DNA from: Sulfurimonas crateris
GTDB lineage: Bacteria > Campylobacterota > Campylobacteria > Campylobacterales > Sulfurimonadaceae
Reading direction: 5' to 3'
DNA: 64,000 nucleotides
Assembly (NCBI RefSeq): GCF_005217605.1
Contig: NZ_SZPX01000001.1
Location: 62,001-126,000 of the forward strand
The position numbers were made by a program, and so were the translations under genes. Shown here piece after piece: positions 60,334 through 64,000 of this stretch. Position 1 is the stretch's first letter, and each line of letters begins with the position of its first letter. A model generated the notes under the pieces. It made no database searches. It saw only the letters and a program-made list of their open reading frames with translations, and was not told the DNA's origin.

Positions 60334-62901
60334 GTGTTTCATACAAAAAGCGCAGAAGAGACTCTTGGGGGTTTAGAGTGCAGCGTTGATGGGCTAAGTA
60401 GTGAGGAGGTTGCGCTTCGCGCTCGTCACTACGGTAAAAATGTTTTACCCGAGGGTGAGAAGCGCACTCTTTTAAATATATTTATTGAACAGTTTAAAAG
60501 CCCTGTCATCTATGTTCTGCTTATCGCTGCCGTTATATCTCTGGCTATCAAAGAGTTCAGTGATGCCGGTTTTATTATGGCGGCGCTTCTTGTCAATGCC
60601 GTAGTTGGAACATATCAGGAGTACAATGCCGGCGAGAGGGCGGATGCTCTTAAAAAAGTGATTAAGACCTATGTGAATGTCTTAAGAGACGGCAACAAAG
60701 TAGAGATACTAAGCGAAGATGTGACATTAGGCGATATTGTCTTTTTTGAATCAGGCGTAAAGGCTCCCGCCGATATACGTCTTATAAAAACAAATGATCT
60801 GCAAGTAAATGAATCGCTTCTTACAGGCGAGTCTATCGAAGTAAGCAAAAATCCACAATATATCTCTCAGGACGAAGATGAACCCATAGGAGAGAGACAG
60901 AATATGCTCTACGCCGGCTCTTTGGTTACAAAAGGTCGGGCATTTGGAGTTGTAACAGCGATCGCACAGCAGACGGAAGTCGGTAAAATAGCCTCTCTTC
61001 TGGCAGAGGCAAAGATCGCAAAACCGCCGTTGATGCTTAGAATGGAGAAGTTCTCTTTCAACATCTCTAAAATAATAAGCGGCGTTGCGCTGCTTATCAT
61101 CATGCTCGGCGTTTATCAGGATATGCCGCTAAAAGATATCTTTTTTCTCACGGTAGCTCTTGCGGTATCCGCCATTCCCGAAGGGCTTCCTGTCGCAATT
61201 ACTGTCGCGCTTAGCGTTGCAAGCAGTGTAATGAGCAAGAGAAATGTAATTGTGCGCAAGCTCTCCGCAATTGAAGGGCTTGGTTCATGTACATTTATAG
61301 CAAGTGACAAAACAGGAACTATGACGCAAAACCGTCTAAGCGTTGAACACTTTATAACTCCCGAAAAAACTTATAGCAGCAGCGAGGCAGTAGATGAGCA
61401 TATAGTTTTAAGTGCTCTTTTATGCAATGAATCAACTCATCGTAAGGAGGAGGGAGAGTATCTCTTTATAGGCGATCAGGTGGATATAGCACTATCGAGA
61501 TATGCCCTGCTGCTTGACGAGACTCTTTTTAAAAAGTTTGAAAACATAAAGCCAATCGCACAGATCCCTTACGAACCTCTCAATAAATACTCGGCCTCAA
61601 GCTATGAGATCGATGGCAAAAAAGTTGATTTTATTAAAGGCTCACCTGAGGTCATTCTTGCCAAAAGCGAACTTGCCAATGATGAGAAAGAGCACGCTTT
61701 AAAACAGGTTGATGAGTGGGCGGCTAACGGGTTTAGAAACATAGCTTTGGCATACAGAGTGAACAGCGGCAGTGGCATCGCAGAGGATGGTTATGTATAT
61801 CTTGGATTTGCGGCTATAACCGATCCGCTCAGAGAGGGAGTTAAAGAGGCTCTGCGCACTGCAGAAGAGGCGGGAATTGAGGTGGTTATGGTTACTGGCG
61901 ATCACCCAAATACCGCATTTTATATAGCTAGAGAACTCGGTATTGCCGTAAGTAGAGATGAGATAATGGACGGAGTGGCGATCGCTCACTGGAAGGAGAG
62001 GGGAGCGCAAAAAGAGGAGATAGCAAGCAAGCGCGTCTTTGCAAGGGTTTCTCCCGAGCAGAAGCAGCTTATAGTCAAAACATTTCAAGAACTCGGTCAC
62101 TTTGTAGCGGTAACGGGTGACGGTGTAAATGACGCGCCCGCACTTAAGTTTGCAAACATCGGTATAGCTATGGGCAAAAGCGGTACGGATGTAGCCCGTG
62201 AATCAAGTGACTTGATACTCACAGATGACCACTTCGGTTCTATCGTTAACGGTGTTGAAGAGGGGCGCGTAGCGTATGACAATATCAGAAAGGTCATCCA
62301 TCTTCTTATAGCTACGGGGTTTGCAGAGATAGTGCTCGTGCTCCTCTCGATCATATTTTTTATCCCCATTCCGCTTCTGCCCGTACAAATACTCTGGCTA
62401 AACCTTGTTGCAAACGGCATACAGGATGTCGCACTGGCCGTTGAGAAGGCTGAACCGGGAGTGTTAAAACGAAAGCCGCGCGATCCAAAAGAGCCTATAT
62501 TTAACAGGACTATGATAAGCAGGGTGGTTGTGGGCGGTTTGCACATGGGTATCTCGGCATTTGCTCTTTTTTATACACTGCTTGAGTTTGGGTATCAAGA
62601 GGAGGCGGCAAGAAATATCACACTGCTTATGATGGTACTTTTTGAGAATGTTCACGCTTTTAATTCACGCAGCGAGAACAGATCAATCTTCAAGATCGAC
62701 CACGCTAAAAATATGCTTTTTTGGATATCCGTCATCTCTGCACAAGGCATTCATATGATAGCGATGTACACACCTTTTATGCAGTCCATACTCAGTGTTC
62801 AACCGGTTAGTTTGGAGATGTGGGCAACACTGCTGCTCATTGCCCTGACCTTGGTAGCGGTGATGGAAGCAGAGAAGTTTTTTAGAAAAAAATTATATTG
62901 A
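60334..62901 (+). CDS. P2-type cation-transporting ATPase
   Basis: The 855-residue pump has the cation-ATPase N-terminal domain, LLTGESIEVSKN (actuator), VSAIPEGLPVAITVAL (M4 with Glu, as in P2 calcium- or magnesium-type pumps), SDKTGTMTQN (phosphorylated Asp), TGDHPNTAFYIA and TGDGVNDAPALKFANIGIAMG. Ten membrane helices are expected. The absence of N-terminal CxxC domains and of a CPC motif excludes P1B heavy-metal pumps. The start is the GTG at 60334 (GGAG seven bases upstream). Divergent orientation to the zinc-type cluster suggests shared metal control. The ion (Ca2+, Mn2+ or other) is undecided. Confidence 0.92.
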   Translation: MFHTKSAEETLGGLECSVDGLSSEEVALRARHYGKNVLPEGEKRTLLNIFIEQFKSPVIYVLLIAAVISLAIKEFSDAGFIMAALLVNAVVGTYQEYNAGERADALKKVIKTYVNVLRDGNKVEILSEDVTLGDIVFFESGVKAPADIRLIKTNDLQVNESLLTGESIEVSKNPQYISQDEDEPIGERQNMLYAGSLVTKGRAFGVVTAIAQQTEVGKIASLLAEAKIAKPPLMLRMEKFSFNISKIISGVALLIIMLGVYQDMPLKDIFFLTVALAVSAIPEGLPVAITVALSVASSVMSKRNVIVRKLSAIEGLGSCTFIASDKTGTMTQNRLSVEHFITPEKTYSSSEAVDEHIVLSALLCNESTHRKEEGEYLFIGDQVDIALSRYALLLDETLFKKFENIKPIAQIPYEPLNKYSASSYEIDGKKVDFIKGSPEVILAKSELANDEKEHALKQVDEWAANGFRNIALAYRVNSGSGIAEDGYVYLGFAAITDPLREGVKEALRTAEEAGIEVVMVTGDHPNTAFYIARELGIAVSRDEIMDGVAIAHWKERGAQKEEIASKRVFARVSPEQKQLIVKTFQELGHFVAVTGDGVNDAPALKFANIGIAMGKSGTDVARESSDLILTDDHFGSIVNGVEEGRVAYDNIRKVIHLLIATGFAEIVLVLLSIIFFIPIPLLPVQILWLNLVANGIQDVALAVEKAEPGVLKRKPRDPKEPIFNRTMISRVVVGGLHMGISAFALFYTLLEFGYQEEAARNITLLMMVLFENVHAFNSRSENRSIFKIDHAKNMLFWISVISAQGIHMIAMYTPFMQSILSVQPVSLEMWATLLLIALTLVAVMEAEKFFRKKLY

Positions 62902-62923
62902 AGAACTAAAACATACAGTTGGT

Positions 62924-62949
62924 ATATTATGCCATTTATGGCATAATAT
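62924..62949. promoter_or_regulatory. perfect palindromic operator of the HTH-Fic operon
   Basis: A 12-bp inverted repeat ATATTATGCCAT / ATGGCATAATAT with a 2-base centre lies 15 bases before the HTH gene start and overlaps -10-like TATTAT/CATAAT sequence. It is a likely autorepression site for the encoded HTH protein. Confidence 0.65.
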
Positions 62950-62964
62950 GCTTAAAGGACATTT

Positions 62965-63345
62965 ATGACAAGAGCAGAATTGATAAATAAGATAAAACAT
63001 AGAAAAAAAGAGCTTAACATCACTATGGAAAATCTAGCCAAATTGTCAGATATTGGGATGAGAACGCTCAATAGATTTTTTGCCGGTGACGATGTAAAAC
63101 TCAGCACGGTTGAAAAGATAACAAATATACTTGGTCTTGATTTTGCAGGAAATGAGATCATTTCACTTAATAAACTTAAAGCAAAAAGAGCCAAAGAAAA
63201 AGCGATCTTTATGGTATCACTTGTTCAAAGCACATCTGCTCTTGAAATGCAGGGGTTAGAAAAAAGCAGTATAGATAAAATGATTTATAAATTTGAGCAA
63301 GAGTTTTTAAGCGGTCAATATAAAGATAGGCTTTGGGTGGCGTGA
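62965..63345 (+). CDS. XRE-family HTH regulator/antitoxin paired with Fic
   Basis: The 126-residue protein has an N-terminal Xre helix-turn-helix (ELNITMENLAKLSDIGMRTLNRFFAGDDVKLSTVEKITNILGL) and a C-terminal helical segment (AIFMVSLVQSTSALEMQGLEKSSIDKMIYKFEQEFLSGQYKDRLW) that may contact the Fic protein. AAAGGAC precedes the ATG. Its TGA overlaps the Fic start by one base (TGATG). It resembles the A partner of the mobile mystery protein A/B pair, although shorter. It probably represses from the upstream palindrome. Confidence 0.85.
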   Translation: MTRAELINKIKHRKKELNITMENLAKLSDIGMRTLNRFFAGDDVKLSTVEKITNILGLDFAGNEIISLNKLKAKRAKEKAIFMVSLVQSTSALEMQGLEKSSIDKMIYKFEQEFLSGQYKDRLWVA

Positions 63346-63947
63346 TGATAGATTCTACTAAGCCTATCGATGACGCAACACCCATCAATGATGTATCGGG
63401 TTTAAAACTTCCAAAAGGAAAAGTTTATACACTTAAAGAGATACATGAAAAAGAAGCCCAGAATATTGCAAAAGCAATACTGAAATATCTCTCAGCCACA
63501 CCTTCAACAAAAGAAGCACCTTTTAGTTATAGCTGGATGATGGAGTTGCATTATGAGATGTTTGGCGATGTATGGGAGTGGGCTGGAAAATTTAGAAAAA
63601 TAGAGCTCTCCATAGGTATTCAAGCTTATCGTGTGTCGATGGAGCTTAAAAATCTGTGTGATGATGTGGAGTATTGGAGTAAAAACAAGACATATGATCT
63701 GTTTGAGATAGCTACAAGGATGCATCATCGAGCAGTTCAAATTCACCCATTTCAAAATGGAAATGGTAGATGGAGCAGAATGTTGGCAAATATTTATTTA
63801 AGACAACATGGCAAAATGCCTGTTCGTTGGCAAGAGGATTTATTAGCTAAAGAAAATCCCAAAAGAAGTAAGTATATCAGCGCTTTAAAAAAGGCTGACA
63901 ATGGGGATTATAGTAAACTGATTGAGATGCACAGAGTGACATATTAA
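63345..63947 (+). CDS. Fic/DOC-family protein (mobile mystery protein B-like)
   Basis: The 200-residue Fic protein has the complete active-site motif HPFQNGNGR (near residue 135). The phosphate loop and preceding MHHRAVQIHPF helix are intact, so AMP-transfer activity is possible. The N-terminus DATPINDVSGLKLPKGKVYTLKEIHEKEAQNI and FGDVWEWAGKFRK match the mobile-mystery-B subgroup. The start is the ATG at 63345, one base into the HTH stop; an upstream TTG/GTG gives a few more residues. No Fic inhibitory (S/T)xxxE(G/N) helix was recognised. Together with the HTH it looks like a toxin-antitoxin or defence pair. Confidence 0.88.
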   Translation: MIDSTKPIDDATPINDVSGLKLPKGKVYTLKEIHEKEAQNIAKAILKYLSATPSTKEAPFSYSWMMELHYEMFGDVWEWAGKFRKIELSIGIQAYRVSMELKNLCDDVEYWSKNKTYDLFEIATRMHHRAVQIHPFQNGNGRWSRMLANIYLRQHGKMPVRWQEDLLAKENPKRSKYISALKKADNGDYSKLIEMHRVTY

Positions 63948-63950
63948 TCA

Positions 63951-63979
63951 GACAAAGCGGGTCACAGAACTGCTTTGTC
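63951..63979 (+). terminator. terminator after the Fic gene
   Basis: GACAAAGC and GCTTTGTC form a perfect 8-bp stem beginning three bases after the Fic stop codon, followed by a pyrimidine-rich CCACTTTCTTCTCTTCC tail. Confidence 0.6.
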
Positions 63980-64000
63980 CACTTTCTTCTCTTCCAAATC

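Overview
The window is a compact, AT-rich bacterial chromosome segment from a member of the Campylobacterota, most likely Sulfurimonas or a close relative. This is inferred from gene content and style: the fliK-flgD-flgE2 order followed by the major hook gene flgE, sigma-54 (-24/-12) promoters on hook genes, split PAS/MCP pairs like the Campylobacter CetB/CetA energy-taxis system, ThyX instead of ThyA, QueF, and isolated TATAAT -10 boxes without clear -35 boxes. No 16S or other species marker is present, so the species is not determined.

Layout. 1-14.4 kb: 3' end of gyrB, a degenerate GGDEF/EAL protein, queF, a CCA-adding enzyme, typA, a secreted MsrB-MsrA fusion, a cluster nrdB / C-N hydrolase / pcm / thyX / lipoprotein / phnA, a diguanylate cyclase, a dGTPase-like HD enzyme and rpsU. 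14.4-20.4 kb: a probable structured RNA between rpsU and dnaG, dnaG (apparently leaderless), a half-helicase with a long basic tail, a DEAD-box helicase and a PP-loop tRNA-thiolation-like enzyme. 20.4-26.5 kb: flagellar hook genes fliK, flgD, flgE2 and flgE, with two sigma-54 promoters and a shared structured element ahead of flgD and flgE. 26.5-35.5 kb: purT behind a structured leader, a 2-hydroxyacid dehydrogenase, a YqaA-like protein, a histidine kinase with two periplasmic binding domains, a two-subunit succinate dehydrogenase/fumarate reductase, yajQ behind another structured leader, and a DNA-binding coiled-coil protein.

35.6-43.4 kb: a 7.8-kb integrative element in the 3' end of tRNA-Ser(GGA). 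It is bounded by a 13-bp direct repeat (35589-35601 and 43385-43397) and by matching paired GTTACC repeats just inside each end. It carries an integrase, an excisionase-like HTH protein, a second Xer-like recombinase, a DnaB-N/DUF3987-like protein, a lone YafQ-like toxin, a MntA/HepT toxin-antitoxin pair and an iteron-rich segment framed by a 23-bp inverted repeat that looks like a replication origin.

43.4-53.7 kb: LapD/LapG-type c-di-GMP-controlled proteolysis genes, a B12-binding radical SAM protein, two tandem PAS + CZB-chemoreceptor pairs and an MFS transporter. 53.7-62.9 kb: envelope and metal-handling genes on the minus strand (two DUF481 proteins, MscS, DUF309, rhodanese-like, ZnuB- and ZnuA-like, a His-rich porin, a CxxC periplasmic protein), divergent from a P2-type cation ATPase. 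The ZnuA-like gene has the same structured leader class as purT. 62.9-64 kb: an HTH-Fic pair behind a perfect palindromic operator.

The strongest candidates for something undescribed are the leader RNA shared by purT and znuA, which shows compensatory stem changes, the flgD/flgE leader element, and the tRNA-Ser element with its putative origin.
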